A DNA stretch of 61,262 bases from an uncultured Oscillospiraceae bacterium (GTDB lineage Bacteria; Bacillota; Clostridia; Oscillospirales; Oscillospiraceae). The notes beneath the pieces are model-generated. The model was given only the letters and a program-made list of their open reading frames with translations, did no database searches and was not told where the DNA came from. Positions 46,742 through 55,480 of this stretch are shown here, piece after piece (the stretch's first letter is position 1; the number at the start of each line of letters is the position of its first letter). Location: positions 1-61,262 of the forward strand of contig CATMVA010000014.1 of assembly GCA_950075865.1 (NCBI GenBank). The letters are read 5' to 3'. Position numbers and translations under genes: made by a program.

Positions 46742-48372
46742 GCCTCCTTCAAATGACCCTCTCGGGCGGAGCCTTCATCCTGCTGATCACGGCAGTCCGG
46801 GCCCTGGCCCTCCACCGCCTGCCCAAGGGGACCTTTCTGGCCCTCTGGGAGCTGGCCGCCCTGCGGCTCCTTCTGCCCTTTTCCATCCCCCTGCCCGTCC
46901 GTTTGTTCGCGCCCCCGGAGCGTCTGCCGGCGGTGGACGACTATCTGACGGCGGGCGGGCCCCTCTCCCCAGGGACCTTGTCGGCGGAGGTGCCCGCCGC
47001 CCCGGTGGCCCCGTCCATCTCCCTCCTGCCCATGGTCTGGCTGACGGCGGCGGTCTTGCTGGCGGCCTCCTTCGCGGTCTCCTATGCCCGCGCCCGGCGG
47101 CGGTTTTCCCTCTCTCTGCCGGACGATACCCCCGCCGTCCGCCGGTGGCTGGCCGACCAGACCCTGTTCCGCACCATAGAGGTCCGGCGGTCCCCCCTGG
47201 TGGCCTCCCCCCTGACCTACGGCGTCCTGCGCCCGGTCATCCTCCTCCCGGAGGAGATGGACCGGACGGACGACAACGCCCTGCGGCGTGTCCTCACCCA
47301 TGAGCTCATCCACATCCTGCGCTTCGACGCCGTAGCCAAGCTCCTTTTCGCCGCCGTGCTGTGCGTCCACTGGTTCAATCCCCTGGTCTGGGCCATGTAC
47401 GCCCTGGCCAACCGGGACCTGGAGCTCTCCTGCGACGAACAAGTGCTGGACGCCCTGGGGGACGAGGACCGGGCGGCCTACGCCCTGACCCTGCTCGACA
47501 TGGAGGAGGCCCGGATCCGGGGCTTCTCCCCCCATAACCATTTCAGCAAACTTGCGATAGAAGAAAGGATCAAAGCCATTATGAAATACAAAAAAGCGTC
47601 CCTTCCGGCGGCAATTCTGGCCGCCGCCCTGGTGCTGGGCGCCACCACCGCCTTCGCGGTCTCCCCCCAGGCCGACCAGCCCGCCCCCCTCGCGGGCAGC
47701 CTCACCGGGGACAGCGCCCTCATGTCCTACGTCAACCCCAACGACGGAAAAACCTATTACAGCTGGGACGGCGGCAAGACCTTCGAGCCCCTGACCGACG
47801 AGGAATTCGCCCAGCGCTTCCCCCAGCCCCATGTGGAGTGGTGGACCTACGAGGAATACGCCGCCTGGCTGGAGAACGAGAAGGTGGAGCTCCAGTCCAT
47901 GCTGGGCGAGAAGGGCTGGACCGGCACACGCGGCGAATTCACCTGGACCCAGGAGGTCATTGACGAGACCATCGCTATGTACGAGAAGATCCTTCAGGAG
48001 ATCAAAGAGGGCAAGCTGTACTCCAAATCGGTGGACGGCGATCCCGACAGCCTGCTGATCTCGGGCGGCAGCCTGGGGATCTTCACCGCGGAGGACGGCA
48101 AGCTATCCCCCATCAACCCCCGCCAGGTCCGGGCCGCCACCTATGTCAGCGACAGCTTCGACGGTCTCACCTTCGTCCTGGATAAGACCGACGCCGCTCT
48201 GGACGACTGGGACGTGGCCCAGGCGCCCCAGTACACCGAGGAGGAGTGGCGGCAGATCATCGCCGACATCGAAAGCGGCAAGATCCCGCCCCTTGAGATC
48301 CCCGACGACCCCAACATAACCGTCCGCTTCGTGAACTATCCTGGCTGCACTTCCCCGGCAAAAGAAACCTGA
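46738..48372 (+). CDS. M56 family (BlaR1-like) membrane metalloprotease with novel outside domain
   Basis: 544 residues. Four membrane segments lie in the first 295 residues, with the zinc motif HELIH (from residue 188) and the downstream NRDLELSCDEQVL typical of BlaR1/MecR1 family M56. After the last segment (about 287-305) an outside domain of about 240 residues begins with SYVNPNDGKTYYSWDGGKTF. It has no penicillin-binding SxxK/KTG set, so it should not sense beta-lactams in the known way; its ligand is unknown. On a signal the protease would inactivate the BlaI-type repressor. A terminator follows. Confidence 0.9.
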   Translation: MSLLQMTLSGGAFILLITAVRALALHRLPKGTFLALWELAALRLLLPFSIPLPVRLFAPPERLPAVDDYLTAGGPLSPGTLSAEVPAAPVAPSISLLPMVWLTAAVLLAASFAVSYARARRRFSLSLPDDTPAVRRWLADQTLFRTIEVRRSPLVASPLTYGVLRPVILLPEEMDRTDDNALRRVLTHELIHILRFDAVAKLLFAAVLCVHWFNPLVWAMYALANRDLELSCDEQVLDALGDEDRAAYALTLLDMEEARIRGFSPHNHFSKLAIEERIKAIMKYKKASLPAAILAAALVLGATTAFAVSPQADQPAPLAGSLTGDSALMSYVNPNDGKTYYSWDGGKTFEPLTDEEFAQRFPQPHVEWWTYEEYAAWLENEKVELQSMLGEKGWTGTRGEFTWTQEVIDETIAMYEKILQEIKEGKLYSKSVDGDPDSLLISGGSLGIFTAEDGKLSPINPRQVRAATYVSDSFDGLTFVLDKTDAALDDWDVAQAPQYTEEEWRQIIADIESGKIPPLEIPDDPNITVRFVNYPGCTSPAKET

Positions 48373-48410
48373 ACCATCAGCCCGCCGCTGTTCTCTTAAA
48401 AAACAGAAAG

Positions 48411-48440
48411 CCGCCTTGCCGAAAACGGCAGGGCGGTATT
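48411..48440 (+). terminator. Terminator of the BlaI-M56 operon
   Basis: Stem CCGCCTTGCCG, loop AAAA, CGGCAGGGCGG (one mismatch), then TATTTC. Confidence 0.8.
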
Positions 48441-48697
48441 TCTATTCTGAAACAGCACTGTCTTCCTCACATTCATAAACTTCAAAAAAGTATATATTTC
48501 ACTCCAATTGTCACCAAATATATAATAAAGAGGGGGAGTCCAGAGAGGGAGAGAATCAAAACTACAGCGTTAAGAAAACCTGCCGGGGGCAGGTTTTTAG
48601 CGTAGGCCCCGGGCAGCTTATTGCCCGGGGCCTCCCTAATTGAGAGCACTTTGGCCCCAAAGAAGTCCCCCACAAAAACAGCCTTGCCCTCGGGCAG
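48441..48697. other. Intergenic stretch with hairpins, possible small RNA
   Basis: No gene is supported. An AT-rich start contains TATAAT (about 48520, plus strand) without a good -35. A terminator-like stem AAACCTGCC/GGCAGGTTT with TTTTTAGC lies at 48576-48598. An 11-bp stem GGCCCCGGGCA/TGCCCGGGGCC lies at 48605-48632. A smaller TGCCC/GGGCA stem runs into the A-run of the pta terminator. A plus-strand RNA of about 70 bases ending at 48598 is possible. Confidence 0.4.
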
Positions 48698-48732
48698 AAA
48701 AAAGGCCCCCGTTCCCGCAGGAACGAGGGGCC
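48698..48732 (-). terminator. Terminator of pta
   Basis: On the minus strand stem GGCCCCTCGTTCC with loop TGCG region pairs with GGAACGGGGGCC and is followed by TTTTTT, 15 bases after the pta stop. Confidence 0.88.
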
Positions 48733-48746
48733 TTTATAACTTCTTC

Positions 48747-49769
48747 TCAGATCAGCGCCGCCGTAATAATGCTCATCTTGTAGACCTCCTCGGCGTTGCA
48801 GCCCCGGGACAGGTCGTTGATGGGGGCGTTCAGCCCCTGAAGAATGGGGCCGTAGGCCTCATAGCCGCCCAACCGCTGGGCGATCTTGTAGCCGATGTTG
48901 CCCGCCTCGATGAGGGGGAAGATAAAGGTGTTGGCGTAGCCGGCCACCTTGCTGCCGGGGAACTTGAGCTGTCCCACGGTGGGGGAGACGGCGGCGTCGA
49001 ACTGCATCTCGCCGTCGATGGCCAGCTCGGGAGCCATCTCCTGGGCCAGCTTGGTGGCCTCGGCCGAGAGGGCCACGGTGCCTCCCTTGCCGCTTCCCTT
49101 GGTGGAGAAGCTCAGCAGGGCCACCTTGGGATCCATGCCGAAGATCTGGGCGGTCTTGGCGGTCTCCACCGCCGCCTCGGCCAGCTTCTGGGCGCCGCTG
49201 AGGGTCACGTTACCCTCCTTGTCCACGCTGTCCTCATAGGAGAGGTTGATGGCACAGTCCCCCATGCAGATGGTCCGCAGGGCCTCGTCCCCGGTGTCCC
49301 GAGTGAGGATAAAGCTGGAGGACACCAGATGGGCCCCCGGCTTGGTCTTGATGAGCTGGAGGGCGGGCCGGACCGTATCGGCGGTGGAGTAGGTGGCACC
49401 CCCCAGCAGGCAGTCGGCCTTGCCCATCTTCACCAGCATGGTTCCAAAATAGTTGCTCTTGGAGAGGGCGGCGCGGCACTCCTCCTCGCTCATCTTGCCC
49501 TTCCGGAGCTCCACCATCTTGGCCACCATCTCCTCCATGCCCTCATAGTGGGCCGGGTCGATGACCGTGGCGCCCGTCAGGTCAAAGCCGTTCTTCCCGG
49601 CGGCGGCCTGCACCTCGTCCGGTGAACCCACCAGGATGACCTTCAGCAGGCCCTCCTTCAGCAGCCGGGAGGCCGCCTCCTGGATCCGTGCGTCGGTGCC
49701 CTCGGTAAAGACGATGGTCCTGGGCTCCGTCTTCAGTTTTGCCTTCATAGGTTCAAAAGAAAATGCCAT
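48747..49769 (-). CDS. pta: Phosphate acetyltransferase
   Basis: 340 residues, the short clostridial Pta. PTA_PTB family hallmarks: VFTEGTDARIQEAA near 20, LGGATYSTADTVRPALQ near 122, GSGKGGTVALSAEATK near 210 and the C-terminal GLNAPINDLSRGCN. It converts acetyl-CoA and phosphate into acetyl phosphate, for ATP formation by acetate kinase (not in this window). It stands alone with its own promoter and terminator. Confidence 0.96.
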   Translation of the reverse strand: MAFSFEPMKAKLKTEPRTIVFTEGTDARIQEAASRLLKEGLLKVILVGSPDEVQAAAGKNGFDLTGATVIDPAHYEGMEEMVAKMVELRKGKMSEEECRAALSKSNYFGTMLVKMGKADCLLGGATYSTADTVRPALQLIKTKPGAHLVSSSFILTRDTGDEALRTICMGDCAINLSYEDSVDKEGNVTLSGAQKLAEAAVETAKTAQIFGMDPKVALLSFSTKGSGKGGTVALSAEATKLAQEMAPELAIDGEMQFDAAVSPTVGQLKFPGSKVAGYANTFIFPLIEAGNIGYKIAQRLGGYEAYGPILQGLNAPINDLSRGCNAEEVYKMSIITAALI

Positions 49770-49822
49770 ATGTCATTCCTCCAACATACATCAAATTTCC
49801 CCCGTGGGGGCCGTGTCTTTCA

Positions 49823-49851
49823 ATTATACCTCAAAACCCCGTTTTCCGCAA
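49823..49851 (-). promoter_or_regulatory. Promoter of pta
   Basis: Minus strand TTGCGG (49851-49846), 17 bases, TATAAT (49828-49823). Confidence 0.68.
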
Positions 49852-49893
49852 TCAAAATGCCGTTTTTTTCCTTCAAAATCAAAGAAAAATCTC

Positions 49894-49922
49894 TTTACAA
49901 ATGGTAATGTTTTCAATATAAT
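49894..49922 (+). promoter_or_regulatory. Promoter of the XRE-lepA operon
   Basis: TTTACA (49894-49899), 17 bases, TATAAT (49917-49922), about 45 bases before the first start codon. Confidence 0.8.
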
Positions 49923-49967
49923 ATACCTGTTGTTTTTTAATAGAGAGAAGGAAGCGAGGAACACACC

Positions 49968-50675
49968 ATGGAGATCAACCACGATTTTTCCCGTACTCTG
50001 GCCCTGCTGCGCCGGGAGAAGAAGGTCAGCCAACGCACTGCCGCCCAAGCCCTCGGTGTCAGTCAGGCCCTTCTGAGCCACTACGAAAACGGCGCCCGTG
50101 AGCCCGGCCTTGCCTTCGTCCGCAAGGCCTGCGATTACTATAATGTCTCCGCCGACTTTCTCCTCGGCCGCTCCATGCAGCGTGACGGCACCACGATCAT
50201 TGCGCCGGAAGAGCTCTACGACGCTTCAGCGCAGAAAAGCAATGTCCTCCGGGGCAGCGTGGCCGCCATGCTGAACAAAAAACTCCTGGTCAATTCCATG
50301 GATATGCTCTTCGACCTTCTGGGCAAGGTGGGCAGCAAGGAAGCCATCACCGCCGCCTCGGCCTACCTGGGGGATGCCATTTACAAGATCTTCCGCCATC
50401 TTTACCGGGCCCCCGGCACCCAGAACGAGAACTTCTTCTCCATCCCCGCCAACCACTTTCTGGCCGGCTGCACTGACGCCGACATGATCTTTGCCGAGGC
50501 CGACTACCTGGACGCCCTCAGCGAACAGGTGAAGGAGAAGGGCAAGGAGTCCTTCCCTTCCATGCAGAACGACGCTCTGGCCCAGAACTATCCCGGCGCC
50601 TGCCAGTCCCTTCTCCAGATCGTCCATACCACCGGCGAACGGGTCAACCGGACGGTGGAGAACCGGAAGAAATAA
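49968..50675 (+). CDS. XRE family transcriptional regulator
   Basis: 235 residues. An N-terminal Cro/C1 helix-turn-helix ([20 protein letters not shown], then [10 protein letters not shown]) spans about 8-65. The rest (about 80-225) is a helical domain that I do not recognise, perhaps for ligand or partner binding. A GGAAGCGAGG ribosome region precedes the ATG. LepA starts 13 bases after its stop, so the two are one transcript, an uncommon partner for lepA. Confidence 0.88.
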   Translation: MEINHDFSRTLALLRREKKVSQRTAAQALGVSQALLSHYENGAREPGLAFVRKACDYYNVSADFLLGRSMQRDGTTIIAPEELYDASAQKSNVLRGSVAAMLNKKLLVNSMDMLFDLLGKVGSKEAITAASAYLGDAIYKIFRHLYRAPGTQNENFFSIPANHFLAGCTDADMIFAEADYLDALSEQVKEKGKESFPSMQNDALAQNYPGACQSLLQIVHTTGERVNRTVENRKK

Positions 50676-50688
50676 GAGGTATTTCCCT

Positions 50689-52500
50689 ATGACTGACCAA
50701 TCCAAAATTCGCAACTTCTCTATTATTGCCCACATTGACCACGGCAAATCCACCCTCTCCGACCGGCTCATCGAGCTGTGCGGCGCGGTGGAGCAGCGGG
50801 AGATGGAGTCCCAGCTCCTAGACAACATGGACCTGGAGCGGGAACGGGGCATCACCATCAAGGCCCGGGCCGTCCGGCTCTCCTACAAGGCCCTGGACGG
50901 GGAGACCTACCAACTCAACCTCATCGACACGCCGGGCCATGTGGACTTCAACTACGAGGTCTCCCGCTCCCTGGCCGCCTGCGAGGGGGCCGTTCTGGTG
51001 GTGGATGCCGCCCAGGGCATCGAGGCCCAGACCCTGGCCAACACCTACCTGGCACTGGAGCACGACCTGGAGATCCGTCCCGTGGTGAACAAGATCGACC
51101 TGCCTGCCGCCGACCCCCAGCGGGTCAAGAAGGAGATCGAGGACGTCATCGGTCTGGAGGCCGAGAACGCCCCCGAGATCTCGGCCAAAATAGGCATCAA
51201 CATCCAATCGGTGCTGGAGGATGTGGTCCAAAATATCCCCGCCCCCACCGGCGACCCCAAGGCCCCCCTGAAGGCCCTGATCTTTGACAGCCAGTATGAT
51301 GCCTACCGGGGAGTCATTGTCCTTTTCCGGGTCATGGACGGCACAGTCCGTAAGGGCATGAAGGTCCGTATGATGGCCTCGGGCGCCGAATATGACATTC
51401 TGGAGTGCGGCCACCTGCTTCCCCTGGGGCTGGAGCCCTGCCAGGAGCTGATCGCCGGCGAGGTGGGCTACCTCACCGCCTCCATCAAGAACGTGAAGGA
51501 CACCCGGGTGGGCGATACGGTGACTGAGGCCGGACGCCCCGCGGCCGAGGCCCTGCCCGGCTACCGGCCCGCCCAGGCCATGGTCTACTGCGGCATCTAT
51601 ACCGAGGACGGCTCCAAGTTCCCCGACCTGCGGGATGCCTTGGAAAAGCTCCAGCTCAACGACGCCTCCCTGTCCTTCGAGCCGGAATCCTCTGCCGCCC
51701 TGGGCTTCGGCTTCCGGTGCGGCTTCCTGGGCATGCTCCACATGGAGATCATCCAGGAGCGGCTGGAGCGGGAGTTCGACCTGGACCTGATCACCACCCT
51801 GCCCAGTGTCATCTACCGCATCACCAAGACCGACGGCACGGTAGTCATGGTGGACAATCCCCACAACTACCCCGACGTGGGCTCCATCCAGCTTGCCGAG
51901 GAGCCCTACGCCAAGGTGTCCATCATCGCGCCTCCCGACTATGTGGGCAACATCATGCCCCTCTGTCAGGACCGGCGGGGGGAGTTCAAGGACATGCAAT
52001 ACCTGGACACCAATCTGGTAGAGATCCACTACCAGATGCCCTTGGGAGAGATCATCTACGACTTCTTCGACACCCTAAAGGCCCGGACCAAGGGCTACGC
52101 CAGCCTGGACTATGAGCTCTCCGAGTACCGCCCCAGCGACCTTGTGAAGGTGGACCTGCTCCTCAACGGGGACCAGGTGGATGCCCTGAGCCTCATCGCC
52201 CACCGGGACAAAGCCTACCCCCGCGCCCGGCGGCTGTGCGAGAAGCTGAAGGAGAACATCCCCCGCCAGCTCTTCGAGGTGCCCATCCAGGCTGCCATCG
52301 GCGGCAAGGTCATCGCCCGCGAGACCCTGAAGGCCATGCGGAAGGACGTGCTGGCCAAGTGCTACGGCGGTGACATCACTCGGAAGAAGAAGCTGCTGGA
52401 AAAGCAGAAGGAAGGCAAGAAAAAGATGCGCTCCCTTGGCACCGTCCAGATCCCCACCGAAGCTTTTATGGCAGTTTTGAAATTGGATGAGGAGGGTTAA
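50689..52500 (+). CDS. lepA: Elongation factor 4 (LepA)
   Basis: 603 residues, normal length. G1 AHIDHGKST (from about 13), G3 DTPGHVDF (about 80), G4 NKID (about 134), then domains II, III, V and the LepA-specific C-terminal domain. It acts on stalled or mispaired ribosomes. The last 14 codons (from GAAGCTTTTATGGCA, about 52459) are AT-rich and use codons unlike the rest of the gene; the encoded end [14 protein letters not shown] is still a proper LepA end. A second, GC-rich copy of the end lies at 53134-53172 after an inserted gene, so the present terminus appears to be imported. Confidence 0.95.
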   Translation: MTDQSKIRNFSIIAHIDHGKSTLSDRLIELCGAVEQREMESQLLDNMDLERERGITIKARAVRLSYKALDGETYQLNLIDTPGHVDFNYEVSRSLAACEGAVLVVDAAQGIEAQTLANTYLALEHDLEIRPVVNKIDLPAADPQRVKKEIEDVIGLEAENAPEISAKIGINIQSVLEDVVQNIPAPTGDPKAPLKALIFDSQYDAYRGVIVLFRVMDGTVRKGMKVRMMASGAEYDILECGHLLPLGLEPCQELIAGEVGYLTASIKNVKDTRVGDTVTEAGRPAAEALPGYRPAQAMVYCGIYTEDGSKFPDLRDALEKLQLNDASLSFEPESSAALGFGFRCGFLGMLHMEIIQERLEREFDLDLITTLPSVIYRITKTDGTVVMVDNPHNYPDVGSIQLAEEPYAKVSIIAPPDYVGNIMPLCQDRRGEFKDMQYLDTNLVEIHYQMPLGEIIYDFFDTLKARTKGYASLDYELSEYRPSDLVKVDLLLNGDQVDALSLIAHRDKAYPRARRLCEKLKENIPRQLFEVPIQAAIGGKVIARETLKAMRKDVLAKCYGGDITRKKKLLEKQKEGKKKMRSLGTVQIPTEAFMAVLKLDEEG

Positions 52501-52502
52501 TT

Positions 52503-53102
52503 ATGAGTGGAGAAATGCGCGTATGGGGCATTCACACCATGGATGACAACTTATTTCTGCATAACAGTGTAATTGCCATTGGTTGGGAGGAAATGGGCAA
52601 CCTTTCTTCTATTCCCAATGACCGTGAAGCCTTTAAATCCAAATATATAGCTGTATATCCTGATGCAAAGAAAGGATCTGTTTCAACCTGCGCAGGTATG
52701 CTGCTTCGGTTTGCATATGAGATGCAGACTGGTGACTATGTGGTTTTTCCGTCCAAAATTGACCGAAAAATCAACATTGGTGTTATTGAAAGCCCGTATT
52801 ATTATAAGGATAACGCACATCATTATAAAAACCAACGTAAGGTAAAATGGCTAAAACATCTTCCACGGAACATTTTCCCTCAAGGAGCCCTTTATGAAGT
52901 CGGTTCTGCGTTGACCTTGTTTACTGTTAAAAACTACCCCGAGGAATTTTTAGGAGCATTGGACAACACTCCTGTCATTCGCGGTATTAGTGGAAGTGAA
53001 CTCGTGGAATTAGTCCTAAAGTATTATGATAACTTGGATGAAAAATATCGTAAAATCATTCCGCTGCAAAGGGTCTATATCCCTGCTCTGAATGTTGAAT
53101 AA
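52503..53102 (+). CDS. Mrr-N-terminal-like (EVE/PUA-type) protein without nuclease domain
   Basis: 199 residues, strongly AT-rich compared with both neighbours. The sequence RVWGIHTMDDNLFLHNS, AIGWEEMG, DYVVFPSKIDRKINIG, QRKVKWLKHLPR and GALYEVGSALTLFTVKNYP matches the N-terminal domain found in some Mrr-type restriction endonucleases, a fold thought to read modified bases. The usual C-terminal PD-(D/E)xK nuclease part is absent; the protein simply ends. Its GGAGGG ribosome site is made of the last codons of lepA. Either it is a stand-alone reader or the remnant of a restriction gene. It is part of the insert between lepA and its old end. Confidence 0.8.
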   Translation: MSGEMRVWGIHTMDDNLFLHNSVIAIGWEEMGNLSSIPNDREAFKSKYIAVYPDAKKGSVSTCAGMLLRFAYEMQTGDYVVFPSKIDRKINIGVIESPYYYKDNAHHYKNQRKVKWLKHLPRNIFPQGALYEVGSALTLFTVKNYPEEFLGALDNTPVIRGISGSELVELVLKYYDNLDEKYRKIIPLQRVYIPALNVE

Positions 53103-53133
53103 ATTGAATTGTATTAGCATTGGTGCGCCTAAC

Positions 53134-53172
53134 ACCTTCATCGCCGTGCTGAAATTGGACGAAGAAACGTGA
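53134..53172 (+). pseudogene. Orphan 3' end of lepA
   Basis: The 12 codons and stop read [12 protein letters not shown], a classical LepA C-terminus, in GC-rich codons like the rest of lepA. They match the current lepA end ([12 protein letters not shown]), with the shared core TGAAATTGGA, and are followed at once by the presumed native terminator. There is no start codon or ribosome site. This is the displaced original end of lepA. Confidence 0.85.
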
Positions 53173-53176
53173 AAAC

Positions 53177-53213
53177 AGCCCCGCCGCCGGGTATAACCCG
53201 GCGGCGGGGCTTT
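53177..53213. terminator. Terminator of lepA and of the yczE-like gene
   Basis: A 16-bp perfect stem AGCCCCGCCGCCGGGT with loop ATA. On the plus strand TTTGAT follows, on the minus strand GTTTTC, so it can end both convergent transcripts. Confidence 0.85.
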
Positions 53214-53230
53214 GATATGTTCTATGCAGT

Positions 53231-53881
53231 TTATTCCTCCAGCCCCATAAGGGGCTCCAGCCGTTTTTGGAACAGCCTGTCAAAGACCTCCATCACCCGG
53301 CCCACGCCCACGACGCCCACCAGAGTACCGATACCCAAGGCACACATGAAATGGCCTGTGACGAGGCCCAGCACGAAGGTCACCGCCATGCAGAAGAGAT
53401 CAAACAGGTTTTTGGTCAGCCCCAGTTCCACCCCAAACCGCCGGGATATGGCCTCCACAATGCCGTCCCCCGCCCCGGGGATAAGCCTTGCGCTGAGGCA
53501 CAGCGCCGCCCCGATGCCGGTGAAAAGGACCGCCCCAAGAAGCAGCAGCACCTTGCCCTTGCCCCACAGCAATTTTGGCTCCATGATGACAGCATCCATC
53601 CAGTTCAGCACCCGGCTGAGGGCAAGGCTCACTGCCACCTGCCCCAGAACAGGCAGCCACTCCCTCCGGGGCTTCAAAAAGAGCTGCGCCGCCGCGCACA
53701 GGGCGTAAAAAACAAACATGCCGTCCCCGAACTCTACCCCCCAAACGAGGGCGGCAAAATAGGGGGTAGTGGACATAGCGGAGGTGCCCAGGGCGCATTT
53801 GTTGTGGAGGGTCAGCCCCAGGGCCAGAATGAGCAGTCCCAGCACATAGAGCCCACCCCGCCAAAGGTATCTTTTCTTCAT
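53231..53881 (-). CDS. YczE/YyaS/YitT family membrane protein
   Basis: 216 residues with five hydrophobic segments (about 8-25, 50-68, 80-98, 112-131, 160-190). Family features are GLTLHNKCALGTSAMSTTPY near 22 and LIPGAGDGIVEAISRRFG near 133. These membrane proteins have no settled function, though some act in export or regulation. Its start overlaps the flavodiiron gene's stop (ATGA), so it is the second gene of that operon. Confidence 0.85.
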   Translation of the reverse strand: MKKRYLWRGGLYVLGLLILALGLTLHNKCALGTSAMSTTPYFAALVWGVEFGDGMFVFYALCAAAQLFLKPRREWLPVLGQVAVSLALSRVLNWMDAVIMEPKLLWGKGKVLLLLGAVLFTGIGAALCLSARLIPGAGDGIVEAISRRFGVELGLTKNLFDLFCMAVTFVLGLVTGHFMCALGIGTLVGVVGVGRVMEVFDRLFQKRLEPLMGLEE

Positions 53882-55083
53882 GTCCCCTTCACCGACACGG
53901 CCACGGCGTCGGCCAGAGCCTCCAGCTCCCCGGCCTGATCGGCCTTGAGTGTAGACTTCATCGTTACTTTCGCTTCCAGCAGCGTGCCCCCCAGCTCCCC
54001 GGTGACGAACTCCCCCATCAGCTTGCCCGAGTTGGGGGCCCAGGTGCCGTTCTCCAGCAGGGCGAAGATCCTCCCTCGGAGCCCCAAGGCCTTCATGTCC
54101 TCCAGATAATCCCGCACAGGCGGGTAAAAGTCCATATTGTAGGTGACGCTGGCCAGAACGATGTGGGAATAGCGGAAGCTCTCGGCGATGAGCCGGGACA
54201 CATGGGTGGAGGACACGTCGTAAAGAGCGGTCTCCACCCCCCGCTCCGTAAGAGCGGCGCAGAGGGCCTCGGCAGCCAGCTCGGTGCCGCCGTACATAGA
54301 TCCGTAGACCACCAGCGCGCCCTTCTCCTCAGGCTCGTAACGGCTCCAGAGGTCGTACTTGCCCATAAACCAGTCCAAATCGCTCCGCCAGACCGGCCCG
54401 TGGAGGGGGCAGAGCATCCGGATATCCAGCCCCCTGGCCTTGGCCAGCAGGGCCTGGACCTGAGGACCATACTTGCCCACGATGTTGGTGTAGTACCGCC
54501 GGGCCCCGGCGAGCCGTGTGTGCTCAAAGTCCGTCTCGTCGTTAAACAGCCTGCCGTTCAGGGCCCCAAAGGTGCCAAAGGCGTCGGCGGTGAAGAGCAC
54601 CTTGTCAGTCTCCTCGTAGGACACCATCACATCGGGCCAGTGGACCATGGGGGCGGCATAGAATGTGACGGCGTGTCTGCCGAAGGACAGCCGCTCTCCC
54701 TCCTTGGCCACGATGCACTCCCCCTTGACCGGCGCAAACCCGAACTGGTCCAGAAAGCGCTGGGCGGCCAGACTGGATACCAGCTTGGCCTCCGGCCACT
54801 TCTGCAGAACGGCCCACAGCCCGGCCCCGTGGTCGGGTTCCAGATGGTGGAGAACAATGTAGTCCAGCCCCCGGCCATTCAGAAGATACTCCACATTCTC
54901 CACCAGCCGGGGGGCGGCCGACCAGTCCACGCAGTCGAAAAGGACGGTCTTCTCATCCAGCAGCAGGTAGGAGTTATAGCTCACTCCCTCCGGAATGGGG
55001 TGGATATTTTCAAACAGGGCGGTGCGCCGGTCGTCGGCCCCCACCCACCACAGGTCATCGGTGACTTTGCGGACACAGTGCAT
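53878..55083 (-). CDS. FprA family A-type flavoprotein (flavodiiron protein)
   Basis: 401 residues. A metallo-beta-lactamase-like domain holds the di-iron ligands HHLEPDHG (near 78) and further His/Asp in PMVHWPDVMV (near 145) and LCPLHGPVW (near 220). The C-terminal flavodoxin domain begins near 253 with YGSMYGGTE, an FMN phosphate loop. Such proteins reduce oxygen to water or nitric oxide to N2O in the cytoplasm and protect anaerobes. I start at the ATG with AAGGAGAG 8 bases upstream, 13 codons inside the longest frame. The yczE-like gene is co-transcribed. Confidence 0.95.
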   Translation of the reverse strand: MHCVRKVTDDLWWVGADDRRTALFENIHPIPEGVSYNSYLLLDEKTVLFDCVDWSAAPRLVENVEYLLNGRGLDYIVLHHLEPDHGAGLWAVLQKWPEAKLVSSLAAQRFLDQFGFAPVKGECIVAKEGERLSFGRHAVTFYAAPMVHWPDVMVSYEETDKVLFTADAFGTFGALNGRLFNDETDFEHTRLAGARRYYTNIVGKYGPQVQALLAKARGLDIRMLCPLHGPVWRSDLDWFMGKYDLWSRYEPEEKGALVVYGSMYGGTELAAEALCAALTERGVETALYDVSSTHVSRLIAESFRYSHIVLASVTYNMDFYPPVRDYLEDMKALGLRGRIFALLENGTWAPNSGKLMGEFVTGELGGTLLEAKVTMKSTLKADQAGELEALADAVAVSVKGT

Positions 55084-55183
55084 GGAATGTCTCTCCTTCG
55101 TTTTGTTTTTCAGCTTTTGCATTTTACCACGGCCCTATCCAAAATGGAAGTCTGTTTCATATCAAAAAAGCCCCGGTCGGCTT

Positions 55184-55387
55184 CTATTTCTGCTTCCGGC
55201 CCAGAAGATAGTCCACCGAGACCTTGTAAAAATCGGCCAAAGTCAGAAGATGATGTACGGGGATCTCCTGGATCCCTTTCTCATACTTGTAATACTGCTG
55301 CTGTGTAGTCCCCAGCAGTTCGCCGATGGCCGCCTGGGTCAGGTCCCGGTCCTCCCGCAGATCCCGCAGTCTGGGATAACAATACAT
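55184..55387 (-). CDS. Small XRE-type helix-turn-helix regulator
   Basis: 67 residues from the ATG chosen by GAGGTGAG spacing; a GTG three codons earlier lies within that ribosome site. The whole protein is one Cro/C1 domain (LRDLREDRDLTQAAIGELLG, TTQQQYYKYEKGIQEIP, FYKVSVDYLLGRKQK). It sits alone upstream of the flavodiiron operon on the same strand, about 100 bases away, and may regulate it. Confidence 0.88.
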   Translation of the reverse strand: MYCYPRLRDLREDRDLTQAAIGELLGTTQQQYYKYEKGIQEIPVHHLLTLADFYKVSVDYLLGRKQK

Positions 55388-55480
55388 AAAACTCACCTCA
55401 GAAAAACCATATCATAAATCCAATCAGATGTATTAATTTTAAATTTGATAAGGTTTAATATGGGGTTAGAGGTAAGTTGA

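Noticed and set aside
48482-48673. Minus-strand 63-codon frame with a hydrophobic end
   Set aside because: Most of it lies inside GC-rich hairpins and a terminator-like stem, there is no good ribosome site, and the hydrophobic part is the reverse of an AT-rich promoter-like stretch.
53134-53172. Short independent gene after the Mrr-N-like gene
   Set aside because: No start codon or ribosome site; the 12 codons are a LepA terminus, so it is a displaced gene end.
49968-53213. Larger integrative element at the lepA locus
   Set aside because: No integrase, relaxase, transposase or further cargo is seen; the foreign stretch is limited to about 0.68 kb, so only a small insert is claimed.
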